Part shown: positions 12,501-23,445 of the stretch, piece after piece | Layout: every line of letters starts with the position of its first letter | How positions within the stretch are numbered: the stretch's first letter is position 1 | Assembly: GCA_964036155.1 (NCBI GenBank) | Contig: OZ038422.1 | Location: forward strand, 47,515,201 to 47,579,200 | Length of the DNA: 64,000 bases | Reading direction: 5' to 3' | Source: Diploscapter coronatus | Taxonomy: Eukaryota; Nematoda; Chromadorea; Rhabditida; Rhabditidae | Position numbers and translations under genes: made by a program | The notes under the pieces: model-generated | The model's input: only the letters and a program-made list of their open reading frames with translations | Database searches by the model: none | Told to the model about the DNA's origin: nothing

Positions 12501-15500
12501 TTCACAATTTATTAAGAAAGATTTATGCTAACATTAGGGTGTGGAATATTTTTGCAGGCAGCAACCTCGTGCTATCCGGATCGCTCCAAGCTGGTCGTGG
12601 TGACGGATCTGCCGAATCCTTGGTGGGAGATCTACAGATACCCAAGCATGAACCTCAGAGTCGTCTACCTCCACAGAAGGATTCTTTTCGGGTAGGGAAT
12701 TTATTTTGATTTTAAAAATATAGGTTTCAAAATTGCTCAAAATAAGATATATTGAAATTGAAGTAATTGTGATTTTGATGACAACATAACAATACAATTT
12801 CAAGAAGTTCCTTTCGACGGAAATTGACGATTTCAAAAATTTTCTTGCTAAATGATCAAGAAATAAACTTAGTTTTCTTTCATTTTTGGGTTGTATTAAG
12901 ATAGATTCAAAATAGACATCCTAGGTTTATTTTTCAGTTTTCAACATCAATATATGTTTCAAAACTCTTCTTATTAAATTGCAAAAAAACGACCTTCACT
13001 AATCAATCTCTCAATTATATTTTCTGAAAAAAAAACATTAAAAATTAGCTTACCTTTGATTTATCCTTGACCATTCCAGATCAATCTGTTTCAAAAATTC
13101 AAACAGATGACTAACTCTTGTTCCTTCCTATTTTCTGAAGAAAATAGATCTACCTCGGATAATTTGCAGATCGATCCCTGCCATGTGCCTGATCGACAAT
13201 GACTCGATCGGGCAATTGCCGCAGTCTCTGCTTCTGCCCGACCTGAGAAGGGGCAACAGATACAGACTCCTTTACGCCGCGCTTGGATCTCCTTATCCGA
13301 AAGAATCGGAGAATAAGGTGATTTTTTAAGATTTGAAAAGACTGGAGTATATTATAATAGGTAAATGTTGAAGATTTTTTTAACTGAGATTTATCTAAAT
13401 CGGAATGATTGATTTTTGATAGATTTATGCGAAAATAGAGCAAGAAAAACTAATTAAAAATGTACAAATGATATGAGATTTAGTAAAATTACAGAGGAAA
13501 AAATCAACACATTATTTGATCTGTTATTTATCGAAACTCTGCCCAAATATCACACTTTTTGAGTGTATCAAACTTGGGTTTCCGTGAAACTTGTATTTTT
13601 ACTAGAAATAATAATAATAAATTCAGGAAAATACGGCCCAGGGTAACTCACCCAGAGAATGCAGTCCCAATGATGAGCTTCTGATGACGGGCATCCCGAT
13701 TCCCCCGTCCATCTACGATTTCGTCTCGGAATATGTTTGCTTGGAGATACTCAATGCCTTGTCCAACACCAATGGGGGAGGTGAGTTCTCGTTTTTTCAA
13801 ATAAAAAATGAGTTGTGTTTCGAGAAGATTGAAATTTTTTACTAGGAAAAGTCAGATTGATACTACCACGTTGTTAAAGGTAAAATATGGTAGCCAACAA
13901 ATGTTTGAAGTAAGACTCAAAGAAATTTAAGGGATAGAAATCGGCAAGTTAAAGTGAAGTGGTGAGGTGTAACGGAACTGACTTGAATTTCAACAAGTGA
14001 TCTATATATTTTAAATATAGATAGTGATGATAAAAATTGAATGATATTTTAGTAGGGGTGATTAGGCTTAAAACTAGAGACCGCCAGCCATTCTGCCAAA
14101 TTCACTCTGGCATTACATTTCCTACATTTTTCAGGGACTGAGGTGCCCCTCTAAACATTCCCACCGAAAAAACTGCGAAAAAATACGTCACTGATTAAAA
14201 AATTGATAAAATTTAACGCGAAAAATCGAGAAAATCGCTCCTTTTCGTGGACAGGGGAAAGGGGCGTGGTTTGTCTGCAAAAGGCACTATGCCGCTCGTT
14301 TCCCCTTTCTTTCCCTGCCTTTGGGGATCTTTTTTATCTGCACTCTCTTTCATTTTAGCATTGGCTTCTTTTATATTTTCGCGAATTATCAGGATCTCAG
14401 CTCGGCGCCGCAGGATTTTTCTGATTTTTTCACTGAAGATAGACAATTGACCAACTAATCAAAATATCAAATAAAAACACATGTGCCTTTAAAAATATGA
14501 CTAGGGCGATCCAAATTAGTAAAGACAAAAAAATGGTCATTTTGAAATGAATTTAAAAAATATTTTTTGATAAAATTCCACTTTTTTCTTTTGACTATTA
14601 TAATTAGGGAGTATTAAATTTTATTTTAGTCAAGTTTTCAGACGATTTTACCGATCCCTTGTAAAGATACAGTACCCCAAAGGCGAGCATCTATTATTGC
14701 CTCGGGAAAAGTTTGGCGCCGCAGGATTTTTCTAATTTTTACATATTTTGTAGACATCAACTAGGTGTACCGATTCATCAAAAAAAATGAAATGTGCCTT
14801 TTTTATAACTCGAAATATTAGCATTTTCGTAATTTGGTGTCCATTTGACGCGCATTTGCGGACTTCTTTCGCACCCGATCAATAAATCGATATCACCACG
14901 TGAAAGAGCGGTATCGAATTGTATAGTAGGTATCGATAAATTATTAAAAACAAAAGTAAAACAAAAAAATCGGCGATAATCGAAAGGGTTATCAACTATG
15001 GACACTTTTGAATCCAGTGAAAGGGGCGGGGCTTGGCGGTCCCTACTTAAAACACAATTTATGAGAAAAATACAATTGGAAAGAAATAAAACAAACTTCA
15101 GGAGCTCCTCGTCCAAAACCGGAACTGCCCGAGATGCCTCGCGCCATCGTCCGCTACACTCGCTCGTCGCATCTGAAGAGAAGATCGCATCCCCCAACCA
15201 GTCCTAAGAGAGGGGAGCACATGGTTCTCCAACCTGTCAGGTACGGCATTTGTTGAATATTCAAACTTCGAGAAAGGTAATGTTGTTGTGGCAATATCTA
15301 GCATCTGTGAGCTCAAGTTTCCTATGAGATATTTTGAAACATCACAAACAAAGCCGAATTTGATTAATTATTTGGAAAAGTTTTTTTTCTTTAAAAGGTT
15401 TCAAACTTATCTTCGTCTTTAGAAAAATCTATGCACTGATAATGTCTTTAATCTACTGACTCCTTGAAATTTCTGAGGCTTATTTGAGGAGGTGCTAATT

Positions 15501-15680
15501 GCTTTTTTCAGAGGCCAGATCTCGCCGTTTCGCGATCAACTTCCAGCCAACAATGCTCCGTTTGCACACCATCCTCTCTACGCGAGAACCGCGCGAGACT
15601 TTTGCAAGCCGCCCACTCATGTTAAACCCATCCCCAAATTACCGCTTTTCACCGAAACCGACTTCCCCCCTTTGGCCTAA
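9519..15680 (+). CDS. F-box and leucine-rich-repeat-like protein (649 aa)
   Basis: Fifteen exons: 9519-9580, 9659-9768, 9869-9960, 10016-10114, 10236-10358, 10634-10810, 10978-11095, 11218-11315, 11723-11917, 12185-12316, 12558-12691, 13170-13317, 13627-13780, 15102-15240, 15512-15680. All phases agree. Residues ~40-85 fit an F-box (FPKPVLVKIAEFVPLKERVK, then SAVCSNFHSAV), the Skp1-binding module of SCF ubiquitin ligases. Residues ~100-400 hold repeated Leu-rich segments such as LKALVVDG, LHLSQ, LKLLALDGVSV, LRSLSLAFCRN and LENLNLDGV, which resemble LRRs used for substrate binding. The C-terminal ~150 residues are basic and Pro-rich and end TDFPPLA. Inferred role: substrate receptor of a ubiquitin ligase; substrate unknown. 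Intron 13 carries mobile element copy 2. Poly(A) signal at 16188-16193. Confidence 0.85.
14077..15043. mobile_element. TA-flanked non-autonomous DNA element, copy 2 (inverted)
   Basis: Begins GAGACCGCCAGCC and ends GGGGCGGGGCTTGGCGGTCCC, flanked by TA at 14075-14076 and 15044-15045. The left end matches the right end of copy 1 (7243-9120) in reverse complement over roughly 200 bp. The right end matches the left end of copy 1, including the shared block around CTATACAATTCGATACCGCT. At 967 bp it is about half the length of copy 1, so the two differ internally. A GGCGCCGCAGGATTTTTCT motif occurs twice inside (about 14404 and 14712). It sits in an intron of the F-box gene without breaking an exon. 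Confidence 0.8.
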
Positions 15681-16579
15681 TTAGGCATATCAAACATCAA
15701 AATGGCTACAGGCACTTAAAAAAAGAAACCTTTCATTTAGATCAAACATACTGTAGCTATCAAAAAATCACTACAAGTATTTTTCTTTCGTTTTTTCCTA
15801 TTTTTGGAGAAGCACTGTAGCTAAAATGTCCAGCAAACTGTTCGTAAACGCAGGACGTTAATGAGCGTAAACGCTGGGTTACGGTATCAAAAATGACTTG
15901 AAACCTTGCCCTGAGACTTCGCTCCACTGCTAAATTTGAACATTGGAGCGAATTTTCAGAAAGACAGATTTCCTAGTCATTACAAAGATGCCGAGTTCGT
16001 TATGTTGACCTTATTTACTCTTTTTTGAATTATTTTTCTTTCATTGCTCAATATCAAGCTATTTTGGGTAATTTTTGTCGAAGCTCAACTTTTCCGTTCT
16101 TGCTCTTTAGCAAGGATTTGAGTCCGAAACAAAAATAAGCAATTTGTTGTTTTCAAAAAAAAAAAGTTCAAGAAATGCTGAAATCTCAATAAACTATTAC
16201 TGGTTAAGTTTTAAACAATCGAAATTTTAAAAAGAAATCTTTATTTTGACCGGATCTTTCATTCTTTAAAAATCAAATTGGCAAAACGGAGACTCAACAA
16301 AATTTGATAAAGAAATGAACTAGTTGGAAAGTGATAAAAATTTATGAAAGAGAAAGTAGGACTAGGAATTCAGGGTACTGTAAAATACGGGTATTCGGAA
16401 ATCTCGCAACTTAAAGAAATAGTATGTTGAGTTAGGAGGACGTTCCCACTTTTGCATACATACTATCTCTTTAAGTTGCAAGGTTGCGAGAGTTCCGTAT
16501 TATCTAAAATACAGTAGCCCTAGAATTACCATAGTCTGGAGTTTATCTCGAGGTTATATCGAGATTAGGGTGAAGTACA
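15681..16579. other. convergent 3' region between the F-box gene and chp-1
   Basis: Two poly(A) signals face each other: AATAAA on plus at 16188-16193 and on minus at 16245-16240. The two transcrip ends therefore overlap or nearly touch. A hairpin-forming element occupies about 16366-16527 (separate entry). No coding signal. Confidence 0.5.
16366..16527. repeat. short inverted-repeat element (MITE-like)
   Basis: The left arm (GAATTCAGGGTACTGTA, then TCTCGCAACTTAAAGAAATA) pairs with the right arm (TATCTCTTTAAGTTGC, then TACAGTAGCCCTAGAATT) over roughly 60 bp each, with a few mismatches and small gaps. The loop is about 20-30 bp. It is downstream of both convergent genes and probably within the chp-1 3' UTR. 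Confidence 0.65.
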
Positions 16580-18752
16580 TCAGCTCATTGTTTCATCATA
16601 TTGTAGACGGGGCCAGCTCTTAGGCGTCTGCTGCTTAAGTTTGAGCTCGACCTGCAAAATAAAATTAGTTTAACATTTTGGAAAAAAAATCGAGTTTAAA
16701 TACCCGAGGGAAAATATCTAGATTTTTATAGAACAAGTATGAAACGCTCCAAATCGCATTAACCTAGAAAAGTTGTCGACTTTTTAAAAAGAAAACTTTG
16801 AAACCTATAAAACCTGGCATTTAAAAAGAATAATCTAGAATTCAAATTTTAAAAAGTTGTTAAAATGCCCACCTTCCTCTCGGAAATGACGACCTCACTC
16901 TCATCGGGGACGACTTCTCCATACAAGTCGTAGACCAAATTGGACTCTTTGTCGCCGAACGCGTGCACGATTTTGGCCCTCAGCAACTGACCGTCGGACT
17001 TGACTTCAACCTGGTCGTAAACCGCGCCCTAAGAATAGAACAAACTACAGTAATCCAAAATATAAGTTTCAAAGTTGAGAACAAAAACGTTTTAGGAATC
17101 AAATTCTAATGAACAGATCCTCGGGGAAAATTTTAAATAGAATTACAGTAATCCAACTAGTTGTTTAAAAAGTAACCTTGCAATAAACGTTGATGGTGAC
17201 CATCCCGTTTGCACAGAAGTGGTCCTCACGAACTTTGTCGACCTTTTCGCTCTGAAAATGGGCTCTTAAAAAATGTCTTTTCAGAAAATTGATATATATA
17301 TATATTTTTTTTTTTTTTTAAATTTACCACTTAAAGTTTGATCTCTTATAGAAAAATACTAACCCGACTGAACTGATGCGTGCCCGTCTCGCAGCCTGGC
17401 TGCTCCAAAAACGCTCCAAAATTCGTCGTCTTCTTCTGACAGCACGACCAATACTTTACGCCTTCGTGGAAAATCGCCTTAGATATATATTTTTAATTTG
17501 ATAAAATTTGACTTTTCGTCCTATTGATTGATTTCGATAAAAAAACTTCAACTTTTTGAAATTTGAAACATTTACTAAAATCTAAAGTTTGAAAATACCT
17601 GTCCTGGATGATGAATGCAGGGCGTGGTAAATGTCTCGGGGCCGGCGTAGGCCTGAAAATAAAAAGTAATATAATTTTTTTTTCTAGAAATTAAAACATT
17701 CTGCAATTTTCTAGAACTTGATTCTGTTCTAGGTTTCTTTTAAATTTTCTGGATTTTCAAGAATTTCAAATTTGACCTGACTACAGCTATTATTCCGGCA
17801 GGGTGTTCCAATTTTTAGCTCATCGCTCGTTTCCGCACTACTATGCTGCTCCCGATAACTGTCAACCGCAGCTTTGGCAGAGGGGTTTACGGTAATCTGG
17901 AAGAAAATCGATAAGATGGGATATTTTAGTTGGATTTTAGAAATTTTCCTCATCTTTTCTTAGCCTAATAAGAAAATACAGAACCTCAACGCCACTTTAA
18001 CTTGAAACAGAGTTGGAGGTGATTCAGGTTAGAAACTTTAAAAATAGAAATAAATAACATTTGCTTACTTTGATAGGCACCTCCTCCCTGGTCTCGTCCG
18101 GCTTCCTTTCCGCGGGCTTGTTCAGGCCGTTCCAGACGATTACTTCATCTTCCTTTTCGGGTCTAAAATTAAAAACAAATCCATAATTGCTCAACATTTA
18201 CGGTGTCATCTATTGATTTCCCTTATTTTATCATTTTTTTCCGAAAGATACCTGATTTCCTTGACGGCGGACACCCGCACGACGTCTTCCGGCTTCACGT
18301 TCGAATGTTTCCCCCGAGTGCAGCCCGGATACGCCAACCAAGTCCCTAAAATTCGAGGGTATTTTCGAGTTAAAAACAACGCCCACCAAAATCAGTGCTC
18401 TTTTTATTGCAGCAGTTCCAAATCTTGTAGGCGTCATGGAAATAGGGCGGACCGGGGTGGTAACAGCAGGATTCTGGAGAAAATTTTAGATCACAGTATT
18501 TTGGAAAAAGAACTTATAATTTAAAAAATTTCTTTCGGGTAAGTTTAAAAGAAATACGCCTATTTTCAAGGTTAATGCTTCTGATAGCAGAGTTCTCAAT
18601 CTACTAGGCTCAGTTTAAAAAAACATTAGTTTTAAAAAATCGAGAAATTTATACAAATTTGAAAAATTCATCACTTACCCGCATCATTCTCGTCTGGACT
18701 GAATTTCTTGCCGCACCCCTTGTTGTAACACTGCACCAACGCATCGGCCATT
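16580..18752 (-). CDS. chp-1: CHORD/CS-domain co-chaperone (CHORDC1 / chp-1), frameshifted in exon 1
   Basis: Ten exons: 18752-18679, 18473-18387, 18345-18252, 18162-18069, 17896-17777, 17652-17599, 17477-17364, 17251-17177, 17028-16873, 16651-16580. They encode 312 residues if one extra base in exon 1 is ignored. Two zinc-binding CHORD domains are clear. The first runs from CYNKGCGKKF through CCYHPGPPYFHDAYKIWNCC to TRGKHSN; the second from IGTPCRNNSC through PCIHHPG and HEGVKYWSCC to CETGTH. A CS domain follows (VTINVYCKGA through KLKQQTPKSWPRL). CHORD/CS proteins work with HSP90. The codons for CYNKGCG read TGT TAC AAC AAA GGG, then one extra G, then TGC. The literal frame stops inside exon 1, while all later exons are intact and in phase. 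An assembly or sequencing error, or a recent null allele, could explain this. Confidence 0.88.
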
Positions 18753-19307
18753 TTTCCGGAAATTCAGGAAAAATCCCCAAAAAATCCTAAACTCGACGAA
18801 AATTGCGATAGGAAGATGGAGAGCCAACAAAAATGGAAAAATCCGAAGATTTCTAGATTTTTCAAGGCTCCACCCCTTTCAGAGTCAACGCACCAAAGCG
18901 AATTTCAGCGAGTTGCACCAATTTTTGGCGCAGATTTTGAGCAAATCCGATCTCTTTTCCTCGCGGGATTTATCGATTTTTACTGAATTTTTATCGATCT
19001 TTTTTGGGTTTTGTGAGAGTGCGAGTCAGAGAAAGTGAGCGGGAACTTGAACGAGTCTGAGCCACTTGACTTTATCGATTTTCTCCCTTTGGATTTCGAT
19101 ATTCTCAAGTCTTTGAAAGTTCAATATTTCCATTGGCTTTTTTTTTTTTTTTTTTTTAAGTATTTGATGTTTCAAAGTTCTTGTTGTTCAAAATCTTACA
19201 AATAGTTGCGATTCCCTGTTGTATTCTCTGACACTTCAAAAATCTTGTCTTACGTTCGTTCGAATTATTTGTAATGATTTATGGGAGAACCTATTCTTCA
19301 GAAAATA
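18753..19307. promoter_or_regulatory. divergent promoter region of chp-1 and rsr-1
   Basis: About 550 bp separate the start codons of two genes transcribed apart. It contains TTTGGCGC at 18924-18931, matching the E2F consensus TTTSSCGC, and a poly-T run at 19139-19158. A TTCTTCAG acceptor (ends 19301) lies 6 bp before the rsr-1 ATG, a likely spliced-leader site. Use of the E2F-like site is inference. Confidence 0.45.
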
Positions 19308-22300
19308 ATGGGTGACGTCGGTTTCCGAGGCACATCCTCGGAGCAGGACGGTCGCTTCTCAGACAAGGAGAAGAAGCTGCTCAAGCAGATGAAGTTCGAG
19401 GACGTCCTCGAGAAAAAGGTGTGGGGGTTTTTCTATTTTTAAAAAATTTAACCCAGTAAATCGGGTATAAGAATTGTCGAGTTTTCCATTTTGAAAGTAC
19501 AAAATTTTAGAAGCTTAGCGACTTTTTCTGATATTTAGACAAAAAGGTTTGAGCACTAGCCAAATGAACTTTCTTTTTACGTGAGTTAAAAAATTCTGAA
19601 ACATTTTATTTTAAACGATTTTTATTACGCGAAAAAGGATCCATCGTCAAATGATATCTTTCAATTTTGCTCATTGAAAAATGTGAAATATTTAAAATTT
19701 CTCCTCTAAAAAATGTCTTGTAGGTGAATTTGGAAAAGGTGAAGATGGACGTAATGAAGCCGTGGATCACGATGCGCGTCAACAAGATTCTGGGGATTGA
19801 AGACGACGTCGTCATCGAGTACATCCTCAGTCAGCTCGAAGAGAAGAACCTCAACCCAAAGATTATGCAGGTACGGTAATCAGAAGGAAGGAAATTGCTT
19901 GGAAAAGGATTACACCCTTATTTAGAAGATTTCTACAGCAAATCCAGAAGATATAACTTTTGAGGCTGGCCTTTCAGGTCTTCTGTAGAAATGTTGCTCA
20001 TATTCGATTTCTGGAACAAACTGATCAAGAAGATTGCTTTTTAAAAGATCTGCCTCCTACGTTTTACTTTCTAAAAGTTATTTCGGGAAAATGAAGCATT
20101 TCGAACTTCGAAATTTAACTTTTTTGCAGATCAACATCACTGGGTTCCTGAACGCTCGTCAGGCGCGCGAGTTCATGAGCGAGTTGTGGGCTCTGCTGGT
20201 TGAGGCCAACGAGGCTGAGGATGGGATTCCCAAGAGTCTGGTCGAGAAGAAGCTCGAGACGATGAAGTTGAATCAGTCGAGCAGGTATGAAATAGGCATA
20301 AAGCTAAATCTCTGATATTTTTTCTTGAAAGTTCTCAAGATTAATTAGGAATGAACAATTTACGATGGAGTTTAGAATAATTATGTTATTTTTCAGCGAG
20401 GACAAAAAGCCCGTCCCAGTCGCTATGGCCGAGTCAGATTGGACCAATCGGTCAGATATTCGTTCAATTCTACTAAAACTAAAAGAATAGGTTTCAAAAA
20501 TTGAAATCGTCATGATTTGGACTATTTCTTCAATTGTGGTATAGTTTATTCTGAGTAAGTGAATACTGCATACATTTTGCAACTTCGCTTGCTCAGGCTC
20601 CGCCCACTTTTTCCTGCCCTGCGAATTGCGTCATTCCCCCCATTTTCAAACGAGTTTCGCATTTTTCTCGAGATTTTCTCGAAAAATCTTTATAATTATA
20701 TCCTGATTATCTCTCTAATTGATCAATTAACTCTGTAGAGCGATTCTTCATCGTTTTGAGGTATTTTATCGTCAGAAATAACGTTTTTATTTTTCAAATT
20801 TGAAAACGAAAAGAAGTTAGTTAATTGTCTCCAACTAACTGAATATTACGCCTAATTAACCAGATAATTGGCCAATTAACTCTCTTTAATGTTTGCTGTT
20901 CATTTTTCTCGTTTTTCTAGCGATTTCTTCTCTCAAATCAAGACCCATTTTTATCGAGTCAATTGTCGGTTCATCCAAGATGCAGATGTTGCTGTCGTCA
21001 TCAGAACATTATAATTACAAATTGGTGGACAAACAAGCAGTCGCTTATCAGATGTTTTCATGAAAATGTCAAATTTGCACGAAAAATACGAAATTTCGAT
21101 CGAAAAATGGACAGCAAACACTAAAGAGAGTTAATTGGCCAATTAGAGAGATAATTAGGATATAATTATAAAGATTTTTCGCGAAAATGTCAAGAAAAAT
21201 CGAAAAAATAGTTTGAAAATGGGGGGAATGACGCAATTCGCAGGGCAGGAAAAAGTGGGCGGAGCCTGAGCAAGCGAAGTTGCAAAATGTATGCAGTATT
21301 CACTTACTCAGAATAAACTATAGGTTGTTGGATTTAAGGAAGAGGTTGAGATTTTGATTTGAATAATTTTTGAGTCACTTGTAGAGACTCGAAGTTAAAT
21401 TTGGAAGATCAAAATTTATTTCCAATTTTGCGAAACTTATGTTTGCCTGGTTAAGGTGTTTGCATTCAGTTACGCGTCGCTGTCTTCGGGTAGATATACG
21501 GGTCCGACGAAGGAGAAGGAAGTTCCTGATGACCGCATCAAGGAGCGCTCCCCGCCCAGAAGACGCATCAGGTCTAGATCCAGGTCGCCGGCCGATGTAA
21601 GGATTTTTAAAGATAAAAACTGATCCCTTTAAAGTGAGAACACATTGAATTACTCAAAATTTAATGCTAAAAACCGATAAATTTTTTTCGATATACTGAA
21701 ATTTGACCTTTTACTAACAAAAGCATGCAAAGAGGAAATTACCTAGAAAATTCGCACTAAAAAACGATTTTTCTGAATAAATTTAGAAAAAAGACATATT
21801 TCAGCGCGAGTTCCGCGAGCGCGATAAAGATCGCGGTGATCGCGGCGATCGTGGTGACCGCGGTGACCGCGGCGATCGGAGACGATCGGATCGGGACAGG
21901 TAAAAAGAAAATTTAGCCTTGATTATCCCCCATACTCGTTTGAAAAGTTCTCTTAGTTTTCCATTTTATCCAACCCTAATTCTCTTTGAGAATAAGTTAG
22001 CTTTTCAAAAGGGCTAACATATTACGGTTACTGCAACTGTAATACGGTAGCGGAATTACGGTATTTGGGATTACTGTACTTTTTCCAGAAGGGATTCGGA
22101 CAGACGCGACGATGGCGACGGCGGCAACAGAAGAGAAGCAGAGTCGAAACGCAGAGAGGAAGATCGCATGCGCAGACACGCAGAAGAAAGGGAGCGAGAG
22201 AGAAGAAGGGGTGGGTTTTGAATTTGTTATTCATCCAAAAATTAGCGTACTGTTTGGAGAATATTTTGAGTTTGCAGAGAAAATCCTGAAACATACATTT

Positions 22301-23445
22301 TTCATGAAATGTTTTCGATCTTAGAATTAAAACATGTTTCAAAAATGAAGAAGGAAGAACTTGTGATTTTTCAACACTATAAGATAGATTATAGGGAAGA
22401 AATAAATAAAAAAGATAATTTTGTCAATACTTATCCGGAAGTATTCTAGGCGCATTCAAGGTTTAGAGAGACGGCGTGATGAGTCGAGGGAGCGAGACAA
22501 GGACAAAGAAAAGGAGAAACTGAGACGAAAAACTCCTCCTAGAAGAGACAGAAGCTCGTCCAGAAGCAAGTCCAAGAGCAAATCCAAGTCCAAATCAAGA
22601 TCTCCACCGCCCAGGAAGTTCCAGGAGGCGAAAAAGAGGTAGGGGGTTTTCTTATCTTTGTTTTTTTTTTATATAGATTCCTATTGTAGCAGGAAATTAA
22701 GTCATTTGATTGGTTCTTTATAGAAAGAAAGTGAAACATATCAAATTTTTGAAAAGGATGAAAATTTGAAAAAAGAAAACGTGATTTTGAAATAGGTTTT
22801 AAGATTTTAAATGAGAACTGAAAACTAGATTCATATTGGTGTTAATGTATAGTGGTCCTTCTTTACATTTAAGAAAAAAAATTGATTTATTATCTTCCAG
22901 AAGATCGCCCAGCCCCGACGACTCGGAGGAAGAGAGAAAAGCAAGAAAGAAGGCCAAGAAGCACAAGAAGGTGAGAGAATTAGAGAAAAATAAGAAAAAA
23001 TTGATACATTCTCTCAAAATATATATTTTTTTTAAAGATTGACCAAAATTTAGTTTTTTTTTCTTTTGAAATTCTGATAGTTCTAAAAATTAGCATCTTT
23101 AAAAATGTGTTAATTTTTAAGGCTGAACAAAATTGAGTCGTTTTTCCTTTCCAAATTTTGAGAACTTTAAAATACGCTAATTTCTAAAACCTACTAAAAT
23201 CTAGTCTTTACGAAATTTGTAAAAATTAGTCACGAGGGGTCAGAACGCTCTCATTGTTTTTGTTAGTGAACTGAGATTCTGAAATTTGAAACCACTTGCA
23301 AGAAAATCTCTAGTTACATGATAAAGGATGGAGAAAGAAAAACCGATTGGGATAATTTTCGAATTTGCAGGAAAAGAAAAAGAAGGAGAAGAAAGAGAAG
23401 AAACGCCGCGTGTCGAGCAGTGAATCGGGAAGCGACTCGGATTGA
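19308..23445 (+). CDS. rsr-1: SRRM1 homologue, PWI and RS-domain splicing coactivator
   Basis: Exons 19308-19418, 19724-19870, 20130-20284, 20397-20450, 21470-21596, 21805-21899, 22089-22214, 22450-22638, 22901-22970, 23371-23445 give about 380 residues. The N-terminus (GFRGTSSEQDGRFSDKEKKL) and the PWI domain (residues ~30-125, with VMKPWITMRVNKILG and NITGFLNARQAREFMSELW) match SRRM1 closely. PWI domains bind nucleic acid, and SRRM1 bridges splicing factors in exon recognition. After residue ~160 the protein is Arg/Ser/Lys/Glu-rich, with RSRSRSP and SKSKSKSKSKSRSPPP runs. Exon 6 encodes five tandem Asp-Arg-Gly units. The exon 7/8 junction could alternatively be 22210 to 22461, five residues shorter. 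Intron 4 carries a foldback element. Poly(A) signal at 24079-24084. Confidence 0.93.
20542..21320. mobile_element. long-TIR foldback element in an rsr-1 intron
   Basis: The left end (TAGTTTATTCTGAGTAAGTG...) and right end are reverse complements of each other. Identity looks perfect for about 110 bp, through GCTCCGCCCAC and GCGTCATTCCCCCC, and continues imperfectly to about 200 bp. The element is flanked by TA on both sides (20540-20541 and 21321-21322). A block near 20869-20912 (GGCCAATTAACTCTCTTTA) is also repeated inverted in the right arm near 21095-21145. No open frame of note. MITE-like. Confidence 0.8.

Noticed and set aside
14778..15197. 139-codon minus-strand open frame
   Set aside because: It spans element copy 2 and an exon of the F-box gene in antisense. 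Its similarity to a frame at 7206-7412 only reflects shared repeat DNA.
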